DNA of 60,000 nucleotides from Nymphaea colorata (GCF_008831285.2 NC_045141.1:20024848-20084847); one strand, 5' to 3'; positions 1 to 11,820 are shown, numbered from the stretch's first letter. Notes: generated by a model from the sequence alone, not told the origin. Made by a program: numbers and translations.

Positions 1-912
1 GTCAGATTAACATTTATTTCAGCTTGTTTATTTAAGAGTTTGAAAGTTAAAGATTTCAATGTTTGGAGCTTATAGAATTGAATTTGCTAATAAAGGAACT
101 GCAGTTTCTGTATAAATGTTGAAGATTTTGGGCATGAAGATCATATCTTAGCCCATATTGCTTTGGAAGAAAATCTCAAAACTAGGGAATCTAATTACAA
201 CTTTCAACTCATGGGAATGGTCTAAAGGGGTGTAGTTCACAGTCAAAGGGTTCAAAGTTTGAATCTAGTGGCCGTCATCATGTTTCGGTGTGTTATTCTT
301 ATGGGCTGCAAACGGTAGCAAGCACGACATCCAAGTTGAAGGATTTATTGTAGGTTCATCCAAACCCCAAAGGAAGCCAAAGCCTTGAAGGCATAAGAGT
401 ATGGCTTTGAGGGTTTTACGCTCAAAGGTGGTTTCTCGTAAGTAAACATCCAAAAGAAAAACTCACTAGAATGGGAAACAATTTTCCTGCACATGTAAAC
501 GAGATTAGGAAGTGTAACTTGAGGCAAACAAGTATGTTAGATATTTGCACTCAAACTCAATAAAGCAAGAATTTGTACAAACTTCATGGCTTATGGGCAC
601 AATATTGGAAATATAAGATTTCGAATGCATGATTTGTTAACATATGAATTGGATCTTGCGTTTCAACCGAATTCGTATTGTTTTGCTTGGATTATATCTA
701 CTGTCGATCCGATACTACGGTACCTAACTCAACGTTTTATGTGGCTTCACATTTAAGCAACACCAGTTCGAAGGCACATATTTTGGTTTTGCTAGCGGTT
801 CCAGATTCAAGGCTGCTATTTGATACTCTACTATTTGACATGAAATCCGAATCGATCCATATTCATAGATACCTTGACAGATTGAACCATTTAATGAGAC
901 GCCTGATTTTTC
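1..912. other. Intergenic, no gene recognised
   Basis: AT-rich DNA without a convincing coding frame. An open frame that runs from about 678 into the GGTGCG-rich end of the element at 921 is not supported: its Cys/Gly-rich tail is simply the translation of that element's subterminal repeats. Confidence 0.6.
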
Positions 913-920
913 ATGCCATA

Positions 921-1492
921 CTATGTCACCTGAATGCGGGGTGCGGGTGCCGGTGCGGGTGCGGGTGCCGGTGCGGCACATCTCAAAAAAATTAGGTGCG
1001 GCGGTGCGGTGAAGATATTTTATTAATATTAATATTATTATTATTATTAATTTTTCGTAGAAATTGAATAACACAATTAAAATTATACATTTTTATGATA
1101 GTGGGAAAAAATCAAAAAAGAAATGTTTGAAAAAAAGGCAAACAGATCGTTTTATGAAAGCCACAATTTTTTAGTCCTGTATCGTTTTTTTTTTAAAGAG
1201 AAAAGAGAACATATGATACATCTATAGATGTATTAAATTAGATGTGATGGCCGACGAAGATTTGATTTTGTGGATTTTTAATCTGGTTTCATCTCGAAAT
1301 CATATCCAGATCCAAACCATACACACCATACACGCAATGAACTTGGTTTGGATTTGGATTCGACTCGGAACTTGATCCAACTCTCCTGGGTGCGCCTCAT
1401 CATCGGGTGCGGTTTGGGTGCGCACCTGGAGCGCACCCGCAACGCACGCGGTGCAGGTGCGAGCTCCTGGGAAATGCACCCAGGTGACATTG
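921..1492. mobile_element. Non-autonomous hAT element (CAATGTCACC-type ends)
   Basis: The element is 572 bp and has no transposase. An exact 8-bp direct repeat, ATGCCATA, lies at 913-920 and 1493-1500, which is the target duplication length of hAT transposons. The ends are inverted: the left starts CTATGTCACCTG and the right, on the other strand, starts CAATGTCACCTG. Just inside both ends are many GGTGCG / CGCACC units (about 938-1008 and 1388-1462), a subterminal-repeat layout like that bound by hAT transposases. A related terminus recurs in the NLE intron element (41140-41471) and the 31.5-33.1 kb element. Assignment to hAT rests on the TSD length, the CA start and the subterminal repeats, not on a transposase. 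Confidence 0.8.
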
Positions 1493-1500
1493 ATGCCATA

Positions 1501-2401
1501 TGAAGTACAATATAAGCAAATCTGCACGACAATTTTGAAAAAATGCAATTCTTTCAATTTCTCAATTAATTGCTCATTTTGTATATAATTCACGCAGCTT
1601 AATGTGAAATGTTGGAGCGTGTCTGTAAAATTTTCAAATTTATGTATTAAAAGAGATACCTGAAGCCAAGAACAGTTTGTGTGTTCGGCACCTAACTTGG
1701 AGCCCTGTGTTAAGGGAGAGGAGGATCTTATGTATCAGTTTTGAAGAAAATGGGCATTTTAGTTATTTTCTCGAGAAAAAAATAATTTCTTAAATTCCAT
1801 CTTTGGCATTACATGGGAAGTTCTGTTTTTGAAATACAAGGGCATTTTCTAATAATTTGTTGAACATAGTCTATGTTGCTAAATGGTTAAAATTTTTAAA
1901 ATTTATTTTAAAAAATACCGTCAATATGAACTTCAGTGGCAGTTTATTATACAACAAAGGTTTATGGTAGCTTTAGCAACATTTTATAATACTTATACCA
2001 ATGACTTTTTAATTTTTAATCATCTAGCAATATCAAATTAGAATATTAGAATCCTTTGGCATGGAATGTTGTAAAGTCAGTTCTCATGTTACCTCCTAGA
2101 TAAAATTCACCATTTGAGGTTGGGGAAGAATGAAGATTGTTGTGCAGTAAAAAGGAAAAGCAGTAGAGAAGAAAATGGTGAGAGTGAGAGAGGATGAGGA
2201 AAGTAGAACAACTGAGTTTCAGACTGGTTAAACCCATTACTCTACATACATATAAAATCAATCAAGTGAATGTTGTTAAATCTTGTTCAGGAACGAATGA
2301 CAAAAGGAAGTTCTGAATCGCATCGAGCTGGAGTGTAGATTAAGTTTTAATTTGCCAGCCTTTTTGGCGTTGCAGTTTAATGGGTTATTCCTTTAGAAAT
2401 A

Positions 2402-2443
<42 letters not shown>

Positions 2444-3437
2444 GATAAATGTTTAAAGATGATCATTTAAAAATAAAGAAATTTTAAGAGACTGGTGTGG
2501 GCAGTTGCCCATTGCTCACCAGGCCGAGTGAACCCCACACGGTGAAATCACTCGTTTAAGTTCCGAGTTTCGGATTTTGTCCCAAACGTGGACTCCAGAG
2601 TCAAGTCAATGGGTTTAGTTTAATTTCCTTGTGGTTCTTGCTCTCTTGTTGAAAGAGATAAACTTGCCATCTGCTTCACCACATTTTCTCAAAGGAATCT
2701 TGCATTGTCACTTTCAGTTGATCTCAGCCAATAATTTTCCTGTGGAAGCAGGGAACCCATCGCTTTCTTCTTCGAGCCCACGGACTGGACAATCAGAATT
2801 CCGTGTTCTCCAATGCCAATTATGTGCTTGGATGGGATTGTCCAACAGATCTGAGTTTCGTGATCGAACCTTTTTTTTTTTTTTTAGATTAGTATAACTT
2901 CAATTTGAAGAAGGGATAGCATATTTGACTGTGTTTAATCAAATTTGCCTGTGTTTTTCAGAGTTAGATTTTATACACCTTGTGATTAATTTTGGATTAG
3001 CTAAGTCGGTTAAATATGTGAAGTTGTTGTGCACATGAAATCAGAGTTGATTCCAACTTTGGGGAGTAGGAATTAATCTTCTTTATTAAATTTTTCTCAA
3101 TTCGATGTAATCGGCTGTATCTTGTTCCGGTCTTAGTTCAGACGCTAAGATCTTGGATTTAGCTTTGGATCTGATAAGATTCTCGATGTAACATATCCAT
3201 GTCCGAATCAAAAACAATGTCAAGTCAGTGGGGGGAGCCGTGGTTTGAACAGGGTGATGACATACAAATGAGTTTTGACCTCTCAACTTTCTATGATTTA
3301 ATTAGGTTATTATTTAAATTCGTTTTTATCCTTTTCTTTTGTTTTTAGTTGTCGTTTATAATTGCAATAAATATTTTGTTGATGATACTTTTGACTCAAT
3401 AAATGGTTGCCTTCATTTTCTCAACTACTTTTAACAA
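1501..3437. other. Intergenic, simple repeats only
   Basis: No gene is supported. The stretch contains an (AT)15 tract at 2405-2434 followed by a short GT run, and a poly-T tract near 2871-2885. A segment at 2488-2620 (CTGGTGTGGGCAGTTGCCCA...) resembles one near 18450 and may be a degraded dispersed repeat. Confidence 0.5.
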
Positions 3438-3606
3438 CACTTTATTTAATCTACAAATATTTAAAAAAAAAAATTATGAAGAAGTGTCTAATATTTCGGA
3501 AAATAGCAATTCGGCACTCAATTTCATTAGTTATTTATTTTTAAGAACATTTTATTTAATCTATAGATATCTAAAAAAATTAGGAGAAAATGTCTAACAT
3601 TTCGGC
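3438..3606. repeat. Diverged tandem duplication, period about 108 bp
   Basis: Two imperfect copies of an AT-rich unit, each running from 'CA(C/T)TTTATTTAATCTA' to 'TCTAA(T/C)ATTTCGG', start near 3438 and 3547. The second copy differs by several substitutions and small indels. No coding role is visible. Confidence 0.55.
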
Positions 3607-5160
3607 AAATAACAAAGGACTACTCAACTTTTTGAAAGTTAATGAATAGGCATTCGAGCATCGAGAGAAATTCTCGAAAGGTTGTCTATAGACAGAAAAC
3701 ATTGACATCATAACGCTCGCACCACTTCAGTTATCTTGTCCCTAAGAAAGGTAATTTTGGCTTCTATGAGCATGTGGCTTTCAAGAATATCCTCAAAAAT
3801 TGAGCATGTACTTGTTAATTTTAAAAAGGTTAGTGGTGATTTGTTGTTTTTCAAATATCCGGCACTTTCTTCCAATATTTTTGTTTAAAACTTTTTTTTT
3901 TTTGATGAATTTAATGTTCCCCTAACTTAAATTTTGCACCTGGTAATAGAAGGTGATGGTAACATAGAAAACCAAGTGCTTTTTTATGGGACCCAGAAAA
4001 CCGTGGGCTTGACTAGCGCGCAATAAGGCACATCTATTTTGGCAATTTGCGAGAGCGCAATAAGGTACATCTGTTTTGGCAATTTGTGAGAGGTGAAGGC
4101 TACCCCGAGGAACAGTGAAGGCTGCCCCGCGTTCCCCAGAGCCTAGGGTCAAGGGTTGCTTCGAAAGTCGCTCATGTACATTTTTTGGCTGCACATGAAC
4201 CCACAGATAAATTCCTAACCTTAAGCTAGCTTGAGAGTGTAAGAGAAGGGCCCTCATGTGCAACACTAATTATATTATTGTGACTCTTATAATTGATTAC
4301 CAATTGACGTATTGCTTGAAAGCAGACAATAGTCTTGACAAACTCTCTTTTCTTACAAGCACATATAAAACGTTGGTCGTATAAATCAAACAAGCATTTT
4401 CCCACTATAGCACATAAAAGGAACGAATATTCGTGTTCACGCTTTGTATCCTTGACTTTTTTTTCGTTAACTTTTGAAGTTTAAGTGCATTTATGTTGAG
4501 GGGTATAACATAACTTGTCAAACAAGGGTGCAGAAAGAACCCGTTGTGAGTTTGGTTCCTATGCGCGTACTCTACCTAATAGGATAAGAGCATTTTAGTA
4601 ATAGACGACACATTAAACTTACACTCGGCAATGACGCAGCTCTAAATTGTAAAAAACTTTATAGGAGGTCACGCCAAGCATTAACATAGCTCTGGATCCT
4701 AAAAACAAAGAAAAGTAAAAAAGAGCATGAAAAGAGCATGAATAATAGCGAGATTATATATAATGAATTCATTACGGTAAATCTTTTTACCACTTAAAGC
4801 ACTGCAAATCGACCACATTAAATACCTCTCGCCCGGTTCTCATGTTTCGAACTAACTGGACGGATTGGTGGATATGAACCCCAAAGAAGTCTCCCCCGTC
4901 AGGTCAACAGTACTTTTCAGGAAGAATTTTTTGGCGACCCCTAAATGGAGCCATCTTAGAAGTTGGAACGTAGTTCCCACGTTCTCACGCGTTCCGGCCC
5001 AAACGCTAGATTCAAACGGGATGATGAAAGTTCACGTCACTGTAGCTATTAAGATGCTGATTGATGTGCATGCTAAGGAACAAGGTCCATTTCCGAGGTC
5101 CCCTTGCCGGAGCTAATTCCTTTCTTTCACTTTCTGATGGACGGTTTGGCAATGAGTTCC
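3607..5160. other. Intergenic with a 37-bp tandem repeat
   Basis: No gene recognised. A 37-bp unit beginning GCGCAATAAGG(C/T)ACATCT is present twice in tandem at about 4017-4090, followed at once by a shorter duplicated unit (GAAGGCT(A/G)CCCCG). An 83-codon open frame at 4865-5116 shows no recognisable domain and is taken as chance. Confidence 0.5.
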
Positions 5161-5168
5161 ATTTCATG

Positions 5169-5347
5169 TAGGAGTGGAACCACAAACTTTTAATGAAGAA
5201 GTTCAAAATTTTGAGTAGTGCCGAAATATCATTTTTTTAAATTTTTATATATAACAAGTGAATTTTTTTAAAATTTATATGTAATAAAAAAAAAAATTGA
5301 GGTAGGGCCAGAGCCTATGCGGGAGCCCTACCTTGCCTCCGCCCTTG
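5169..5347 (+). mobile_element. hAT-type MITE, CAGGGGCGGAGCC-end family, copy A
   Basis: A 179-bp element flanked by ATTTCATG (5161-5168) and ATTCCATG (5348-5355), which match at 7 of 8 bases. Its ends (TAGGAGTGGAACC and, reversed, CAAGGGCGGAGGC) are degraded forms of the CAGGGGCGGAGCC terminus common in plant hAT elements. The interior (CCGAAATATCATTTTT, then AACAAGTGAATTTTTTTAAA) is shared with copy B at 18001-18192 in the opposite orientation and partly with copy C at 54777-54963. It is non-coding and would have depended on a transposase supplied elsewhere. Confidence 0.7.
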
Positions 5348-5355
5348 ATTCCATG

Positions 5356-5754
5356 AATTCGTTAAACACCATAGCGTAGTGTTTTATGATTCTGTTACAA
5401 TCTTGGGGCCTAGCTAATTCAGTTTTTCATGAATATTTTTGGGTTTTGAAATTGTGCTTTCTAGAAGAGAAAGAAGAAGAAAAACACTTGCATTGCATGA
5501 AGAGTATTTTGTCCTACCACCAAGGTATCATGACATGCTTGTGATACTTCGGTGTGACGAATCCACTATTCTTCAACTTACATATTGATATCATTTCTTT
5601 TGCAACATAAAAAGTTGGCATTCCGGAAGTTTGAAATAAAGATAAACAACCTACCAGCTAAGTTTTTAATTTTTTAAAACTTAGTATCCACTTTCTAATA
5701 TAGTTAAAATCAATTAATCAAATAATTCTCATCAAATATGACATATGAGAGTAT
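5356..5754. other. Intergenic, nothing recognised
   Basis: AT-rich DNA with no gene, repeat or structured RNA that I can support. Confidence 0.5.
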
Positions 5755-6329
5755 ATATAAATGGATAAGGATATAGTAACTTAATTATGTTATGATCCAC
5801 CATCAAGCTGTTTAAAAGGACTCCTGAATTGTGCAGAAAGTGCAAAAAAAAAAAAAACAGCAATAGATTTTTACTTTCATGTCTAAAAAATTAAAAAAAA
5901 ATAACTATAATATTTTTTTTTGGGCATGCAACTTACGAGCCAAAATTCAGGCGCTATTCATTCCAGAATTCTTATAAAGTCTTATTTCCAAGTTTGAAAA
6001 CTTTTGCAAAAAAAAAAAATCACATTATATAAATCAAATGGGATATAAATGGATAAGGATATAGTAACTTAATTATGTTATGATCCACCATCAAGCTGCT
6101 TAAAAGGACTCCTGAATTGTGCAGAAAGTGCAAAAAAAAAAAAAAACAGCAATAGATTTTTACTTTCATGTCTAAAAAATAAAAAAAATAACTATAATAT
6201 TTTTTTTTGGGCATGCAACTTACGATCCAAAATTCAGGCGCTATTAATTCCAGAATTCTTATAAAATCTTCTTTCCAAGTTTGAAAACTTTTGTAAAAAA
6301 AAAAATTCACATGATATAAATCAAATGGG
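5755..6329. repeat. 288-bp direct tandem duplication
   Basis: Copy 1 is 5755-6042 and copy 2 is 6043-6329. Both begin ATATAAATGGATAAGGATAT and end TATAAATCAAATGGG, and they abut without a spacer. Differences are few: single substitutions such as CTGTTTAAAA versus CTGCTTAAAA, and length changes in poly-A or poly-T runs. The high similarity points to a recent local duplication. The unit has no coding frame. Confidence 0.85.
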
Positions 6330-6646
6330 CTTGATCTCCTTGGATTTGCTCGCCTGCAAACAAGTGTTGTCTAATATGAGATAAAGAAGATATGAGATAG
6401 CTTTAACGGGTCTAATATGGCGGCTCCTCTTGTCTTTGTCAAGCTGTCCTTTGGTTCGCTTTCTGCACAGGCAAACTTGGCCGTGACGTCCCCTCTTTTT
6501 TCCCCTCTCCATAGTTCACACGGTCCTCAACTCTGGCCTCATCGTTACTTAAAAGCCACGGATTGACTAAGGTTACCATCACTTTCCATCGGAGCCTATA
6601 CGTTTTTATTAAATCGGTGTAAAATTTGAACAATTGAAAATCAAGG

Positions 6647-6682
<36 letters not shown>

Positions 6683-8160
6683 TTTATTTTTGGCGATAGT
6701 TAATGCTCAGATGCAAGAGGGATGGATGGTTTTGTGTCCAAAGCCAGACGGTTATAAGAGCTAGGAACTAAAGATGCATTAAGATTATGTAACATAGGTA
6801 CTTATAAATAGATGTAGCCTCGCTACAGGAAGCAGCAACTTGTTGAGAAGGGGAAGAACGTGCTGGTGTTGCGCAACGCTCTTCCCAATAAAGTTGTTTG
6901 TTTGTTGAGGACCATCGCCTTTTAACCCTGTTTCCTGCACGCCAACCGCCAAGTCTTGTTGTTCCACTTCCACACACACACACACCAAATAAGGGCTTCC
7001 CTTCCCTTTTCCCAAGTAGTCAGATTCCTTATACAAGTGGTTTGCTCACTCCGTTGCTCTAGGTAAGCATGCATGCCAAGAGTTGTTGTTATTACTATTA
7101 TTATTATTATTATTATTTAGGGGGAGGAGATCAAGAAAAGAAACGAGGCAAAGGGCATCTTACAAAATATTCATTCAATTCTTTGAGAATTTAGAGGAGG
7201 AGGCAGTCAAAGCTACCTAAACGCTAAAATCAAGAATTGCTATTGCCCACAAAAAATAACTCCTTATTTGTTAATACTTCTTTTTATTTATTCATATATG
7301 AATAATCCTTAAAATTTTTTAAAATTTACAATATGTTAGGTGTATCTCTTCTAAAGATTAGGGTAGATGTGTCAGATATAAAACTAAGTGTTTCACGAAT
7401 GTACCTCAATCTTTGAGGCAGATTCATAAAACTTACAAGAAATGTTGTCACTATAAATAGCCCTTAAAGTTTAAAGTTAAAAAAGGAGATGTAGAGTAGA
7501 GTATGATGTATATGTGGAGACAACTTTAGTTAGTAAGTAGAACAACCAAAGTAAGTTTGTGGAATATAATCAATTAAGTATTAAACTTGGATGTGGGAGA
7601 AACGGTCACATGCAGCAGTCGGTAGGCATTCTTTAATTGCAGGGTCCCCACTCCATATAATGCCATGCGAGGGGCGATGCCTCGAAACTTCCTTTCACTT
7701 CACTTGTGAGAGGCCATCGGAGTACTCTTTTTTCCAACAAACTTGGCAGAGTCTTTTGGCCTCACGCCAAACAAACAATCCTTTCATAACAATGGATCAA
7801 AAAATACCACGCTAATTATGTCAGTTATTCCTAGACTCGATGATTAAAAGCTGCACATAATCACACCAAGCTTCTTAAATATTAAGAACATTGCCACTTT
7901 CGAACCGCATAATATAAAGGCATATGCTCTTGTAAACTAATCAATGCTCTATAATCAATTTTTTGGTTCTGTTGCAAAAAAGACAAGTATTTGAGTATGC
8001 TCGAATTGGTGATGAGGTTATGGTGAATTTGTCGAATCGAATCGACACATAACATTTTAGGCCCCCGATGGACGGATTAATAATTGTGAGATTGTGATGC
8101 CATGTGGTTCCAACACCCAAATTGGAGTCCCTCACATGCACCCGTTTAGCTTGAAAGCAA
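6330..8160. other. Intergenic downstream of PHT1, no gene
   Basis: Only short random frames are present. There is an (AT)n tract at 6648-6679 and an (ATT)n tract near 7090-7118. The stretch 7361-7455, with 'cacgaatgtacctcaatctttgaggcagattcataaaac' type wording, resembles segments near 14560-14760, 17530-17650 and 43590-43660, so it is probably a remnant of an old dispersed repeat. Confidence 0.5.
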
Positions 8161-8501
8161 CCTTTTGGAGGCTTACCGGATGCGCTCGACGCCGGACGGC
8201 AACCAATTCACGACGAACTCAACAAAGGAAAAAATACAAAAAAGAAAGACACAAAGAAGATGCATTTTCACCTTCGGTTTCTTGTACTTATTAATCTTCA
8301 AAATCATATTACACGTATCCCAAGCAACTGATAGGACGGAAGAGAGAAAGAGAAGGAGAATCAAGAAACTAAGAAAGACAAAAAAGAATGAAAACGTCTG
8401 ACAGACTGTGCACGCAAGAAGAAGGACGTGAGGGATCGAGATCGTCGGCTGTGCGGCCATATTTCCCCACAATCTCTCTGTCGTCGCCGGTGACAATACC
8501 T
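8161..8501 (-). other. 3' flank of PHT1
   Basis: This is the presumed 3' untranslated and downstream DNA of the minus-strand transporter. It is A-rich on the plus strand. No separate gene is supported; the open frames here are chance. Confidence 0.5.
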
Positions 8502-10133
8502 CTAAGAACTGAAACCGTACTGAACCGAGGCGGTTCGAGCAGAGCGGGACTCGCCCGACGGCTGCGCCTCCTCGTCCTCCGCCTCGCCCGACATCTCCTC
8601 GAGGGACCGACCCTTGGATTCGGGGACCAAGAAGGTGAACAAGAACCCGAGGGCGTTGACGACGCCGAGCACGATGAGGGCGTTCTTCACTCCGATGCCC
8701 GGAGGGTAGCCGCGGTCGGTCTGGGTGGGGTCCCTGCTCTGCGCCGCGTACAGGAACCCGAAGGCGCCGACGATCGCACCCGCCTTCCCGGACGCGGCCG
8801 AGATGCCGTGGCAGGTCGACCTGAGCCTCGCCGGGAAGATCTCAGCGGGGACGACGAAGGTGGTCGCGTTGGGGCCGAAGTTGGCGAAGAAGAAGGTCAG
8901 GGCGTACATGACCACGAAGCCGATGCGGTGGTCCGGCTGCTTCCAGTGGTTGTAGGGGATGGCCAGTGCGAACATGAAGACGGTCATGAAGAAGAAGCCC
9001 ATCAGCTGGATGGCGAAGCGGCCGACGACGTCAATGAAGAAGACGGTGAACCAGTAGCCCGGGACGGTGGAGCAGAGGGCGATGAGCGTCTGTGCGCGGG
9101 CGATGCGGTACACCTCGTGGATGGCGTTCATCTTCTCGGCCTTGGGGATCCACCCGATGCTGGAGAAGATGTCCTTCTGGAAGAGGTTCTGGCTGTAAAA
9201 CGCGATGTCGAGGAGGAACCAGGTGGAGGCGGTTCCGAGCAAGTGCAGACCGTGTTTCTTCATGAACTGCCGGCTAAACAGGCCGTAGTTGTGGTTGTCA
9301 CCGGTGGTCATGACTTCGACCTTGTCCTGCTCGCTCTCGAACTGGACTTGGAGCACCTTCGACATGTCCGCCGCCGCCTGCTTCGCGTTCTTCGCCACCA
9401 GCGCCGTGTACCTTGCCGTCTCCGGCATCTGCATCCGCCAGTAGTAGGTGAGCGCCGCCGGGAAGGAGCCGAACATCAGGATGATCCTCCAGATGTAGTC
9501 GGCCTGCGGGACGGTCGATCCCGCGCGATCGACTGCGTAGGCGGGTGCCGGAAACCTTTTGTCGAACGCCGTGGAGACGATGATGGAGACGATCCCTCCG
9601 GCGAGGATGCCGAACCCCTGCATGGCGAACACAGCGGCGATGAAGGCCCCCCTGGTGCGCTTATTGGCGTACTCGGACATGATGGTGGCGGAAAGCGGGT
9701 AGTCGCCGCCGATGCCGAACCCCAGCCAGAAGCGGAAGAAGCACAGCGTGGCCATCACGGCGGTCGGGCTTTTGCCGAAGGAGAGGCCCGAGGCTATGGA
9801 GCAGACGAACATCAGAAGAAGCGTAAGACCATACACTCTCTTCCTTCCCATCTTGTCACCGAGCCACCCGAAGAAGAGCTGGCCGGCGAGGGTACCGCAG
9901 AAGGCGACGCCGTTGACGGCAGCGGAAACGTTGGGGGGAAGGGTTCCCGGCTTGGCAGAGGTGGAATCGAAGTAGTAGATGCGGCCGAGGAGCTTGGTGA
10001 CGAGGGATATGCAGAAGAGGTCATAGGCGTCGGTGAAGAAACCCATACCGGCTATGACGATGGCAGTGAAGTGGTACCATTGAGTCTTGGCAGCATCAAG
10101 TGCGTCCAGCACCTGGAGCTGCTTATTGGCCAT
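8502..10133 (-). CDS. PHT1: PHT1-family high-affinity inorganic phosphate transporter
   Basis: A complete intronless gene encoding 543 aa, close to the usual 520-540 for PHT1. It is a major facilitator superfamily H+/phosphate symporter of the plasma membrane, expected to have 12 membrane helices with a large cytosolic loop (about residues 233-298). The family signature [17 protein letters not shown] lies at residues 142-158. Residues that line the phosphate pocket of the fungal homologue PiPT have clear counterparts: Asp38 region, Tyr145, Gln172, Trp305, Asp309 and Asn422. The conserved tail [13 protein letters not shown] is near residue 505. The ATG at 10133-10131 sits in a good context (GGCCATGGCC), and no other in-frame ATG precedes the canonical N-terminus. 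The gene is much more GC-rich than its surroundings. A TATA box and a P1BS site lie upstream, suggesting induction under phosphate starvation. The member within PHT1 (root uptake or mycorrhizal) cannot be decided from sequence alone. Confidence 0.97.
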   Translation of the reverse strand: MANKQLQVLDALDAAKTQWYHFTAIVIAGMGFFTDAYDLFCISLVTKLLGRIYYFDSTSAKPGTLPPNVSAAVNGVAFCGTLAGQLFFGWLGDKMGRKRVYGLTLLLMFVCSIASGLSFGKSPTAVMATLCFFRFWLGFGIGGDYPLSATIMSEYANKRTRGAFIAAVFAMQGFGILAGGIVSIIVSTAFDKRFPAPAYAVDRAGSTVPQADYIWRIILMFGSFPAALTYYWRMQMPETARYTALVAKNAKQAAADMSKVLQVQFESEQDKVEVMTTGDNHNYGLFSRQFMKKHGLHLLGTASTWFLLDIAFYSQNLFQKDIFSSIGWIPKAEKMNAIHEVYRIARAQTLIALCSTVPGYWFTVFFIDVVGRFAIQLMGFFFMTVFMFALAIPYNHWKQPDHRIGFVVMYALTFFFANFGPNATTFVVPAEIFPARLRSTCHGISAASGKAGAIVGAFGFLYAAQSRDPTQTDRGYPPGIGVKNALIVLGVVNALGFLFTFLVPESKGRSLEEMSGEAEDEEAQPSGESRSARTASVQYGFSS

Positions 10134-10310
10134 GGCCGCTTACTTTCAGGAAGACGAAGCTGCCACTGCCACTTTCTGAGCAACCAAATAGGAGAGGAGG
10201 TGAAAGAAGGAGGAATTGGACTGACCGCCTGGTTCTCTCTTTCCCCGCTGCTGAGCTGAGCTGACCTGAGCTTCGGTTTTGGGGATGGACGAAAGAGAAG
10301 GGGAATCGGT

Positions 10311-10320
10311 CTTTTTTATA
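10311..10320 (-). promoter_or_regulatory. TATA box of PHT1
   Basis: The minus strand reads TATAAAAAAG, about 180 bp upstream of the PHT1 start codon. This would place transcription initiation near 10280-10290 and give a 5' UTR of roughly 150 nt. Confidence 0.65.
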
Positions 10321-10365
10321 GCAAGGACCGAAGGGGCAGCTATGCTATACTGTTAAGAGCAGACG

Positions 10366-10373
10366 GAATATTC
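10366..10373 (-). promoter_or_regulatory. P1BS site (GNATATNC) for PHR1-type regulators
   Basis: GAATATTC fits the palindromic P1BS consensus GNATATNC bound by PHR1/PHL MYB-coiled-coil factors. It lies 233 bp upstream of the PHT1 ATG and about 46 bp beyond the TATA box, a usual position for phosphate-starvation control. The motif is short and can occur by chance; its position next to a phosphate transporter makes it credible. Confidence 0.65.
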
Positions 10374-10488
10374 TGTGGCGGTGGTTGGGAGCCGGCTGGG
10401 TTCTCTCCGTATCTCCCGTCTATGCGCTGGCTTGCCGTTATTAGGCACTCCCCTCCTCCTCCCCCGTCAACACCAAGAAATTTCCTGT

Positions 10489-10516
10489 AGAGAGAGAGAG
10501 AGAGAGAGAGAGAGAG
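10489..10516. repeat. (AG)14 microsatellite in PHT1 promoter region
   Basis: A pure AG/CT dinucleotide tract about 360 bp upstream of the PHT1 start. GA/CT tracts are frequent in plant promoters and may bind GAGA-type factors; no specific role can be shown. Confidence 0.8.
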
Positions 10517-10619
10517 CCTCTGTGCTGCTTTGGCCCCGTCCTTCTTCCACCTCAGCTTCGCCCGAACTTTTCTTCGTGGGGAAAGATAAATATCTGGTCT
10601 CGCCATAGCGAATATCTGG

Positions 10620-11820
10620 ATCTTCAGCAGAAAACCGGATCCTATTCAATTCCTAGGAAATTGGGATTATGAAAAAAGAGTTTGATGAGAAATATATGAT
10701 ATATTTTGAAAAATAAAATAAAGTCTAAGAGGGCAGTTGTTTAGAGGAATCTTGGATTTGGATTAGTTTGTCACAAAAAACATTTTGTTACTGTAAAACT
10801 ATTGTTTCCTAAACTTACTCCAATCTTCAAAACAAATTGATGAGACACTTACAAGATGGTCTTTGCTTTGCTGCCAAACTACCTCTTTTGTTCTTATGCA
10901 ATGTTAATACTTTTAAAAAAGTAGACAAATTAATTCGTAGTTCTGTGGATGGTTAAATCAAAAAAATACATTTGAATGCAAAGTAATATGGTGGGTGCTT
11001 AGAAAATTTGTTTAAAAAATATGCAGTTTACATAAATAGTCAAGCGTTGGTCGAAGAGGTGGGAAGCGCAGTGTGGATTTAAAGTCTGGATCGCGGGGAG
11101 ACCGAATATACCTTGGGCACCTTCTGATTCCGAAACTGCAACGATAATGGTGTTTTCCTTCTGCATGTGAACGCGATGTTGAGTATTTGAAGGTAGAGAA
11201 TTTGGGTCCAGATAATTGGCGTTTTATTCTTTTTATTTATTTATATAAAAGACTTTGGAACTTGGTTTTATATATATATATATATCCATCCCGTTGACGT
11301 TCAAATACAGACGGAAATATTTTATTTCTGAAAATAAGTCCGTTTTATGCATTTATTTGGGAGATGCACAGTTAGGATACCAATTTACGTTTGCGACGAA
11401 CCTGCTGCATTGACTTTGCGTCGGTAGAGGTCAGGAGTCAATAAATCAATAAATAAATAAAAATTTCCTTCTTGAGAGGAACCTTTATGCTGTTTTCTCA
11501 ATGCAATGCGAGCCTCCTGTTTTTCAGCTCCTCCAAAACTCAATAATATGACAAAAAGCGTGAGGGAGTGTTTGAATGACATCTTAAAAAAAAAAAAAGG
11601 TTTTGTGAGAACCAAGTTTTGTGAAAACTTGATTAAAACTCAGTTTTGTAAGTTTGGTTTGGATGACAAGTGAAAAAAGAACAAAAATAAATTTATGGGT
11701 CTTTAATAAAAATTAAGTTTTATACAAAAAAACAAATTTTGTCAAAATTCAATTTTAATATCCAACAAACAGCCAATAATAAAAAGGTTACGTGAACAGT
11801 GTGCAAACTGTAGGCGTGTT
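10620..11820. other. Intergenic, degraded repeats
   Basis: No gene. The segment 11560-11775 has matched outer wording (GAGTGTTTGAATGAC at the left, CCAACAAACAGCC at the right) and repeated TTTTGTGA/CAAAATT units, so it may be a degraded MITE. I could not find a clean target duplication. Confidence 0.4.

Noticed and set aside
241-275. GGTTCAAAGTTTGAATC, B-box/T-loop-like string
   Set aside because: No matching A box, acceptor stem or anticodon arm; not a tRNA gene.
678-995. 105-codon frame with a Cys/Gly-rich tail
   Set aside because: The tail is translation of GGTGCG subterminal repeats of the hAT element and the frame crosses its target duplication.
8388-10259. 623-codon open frame on the plus strand opposite PHT1
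   Set aside because: It is the mirror of GC-rich PHT1 codons; its Arg/Glu/Gly/Asp-rich product has no domain, while the minus frame is a perfect PHT1.
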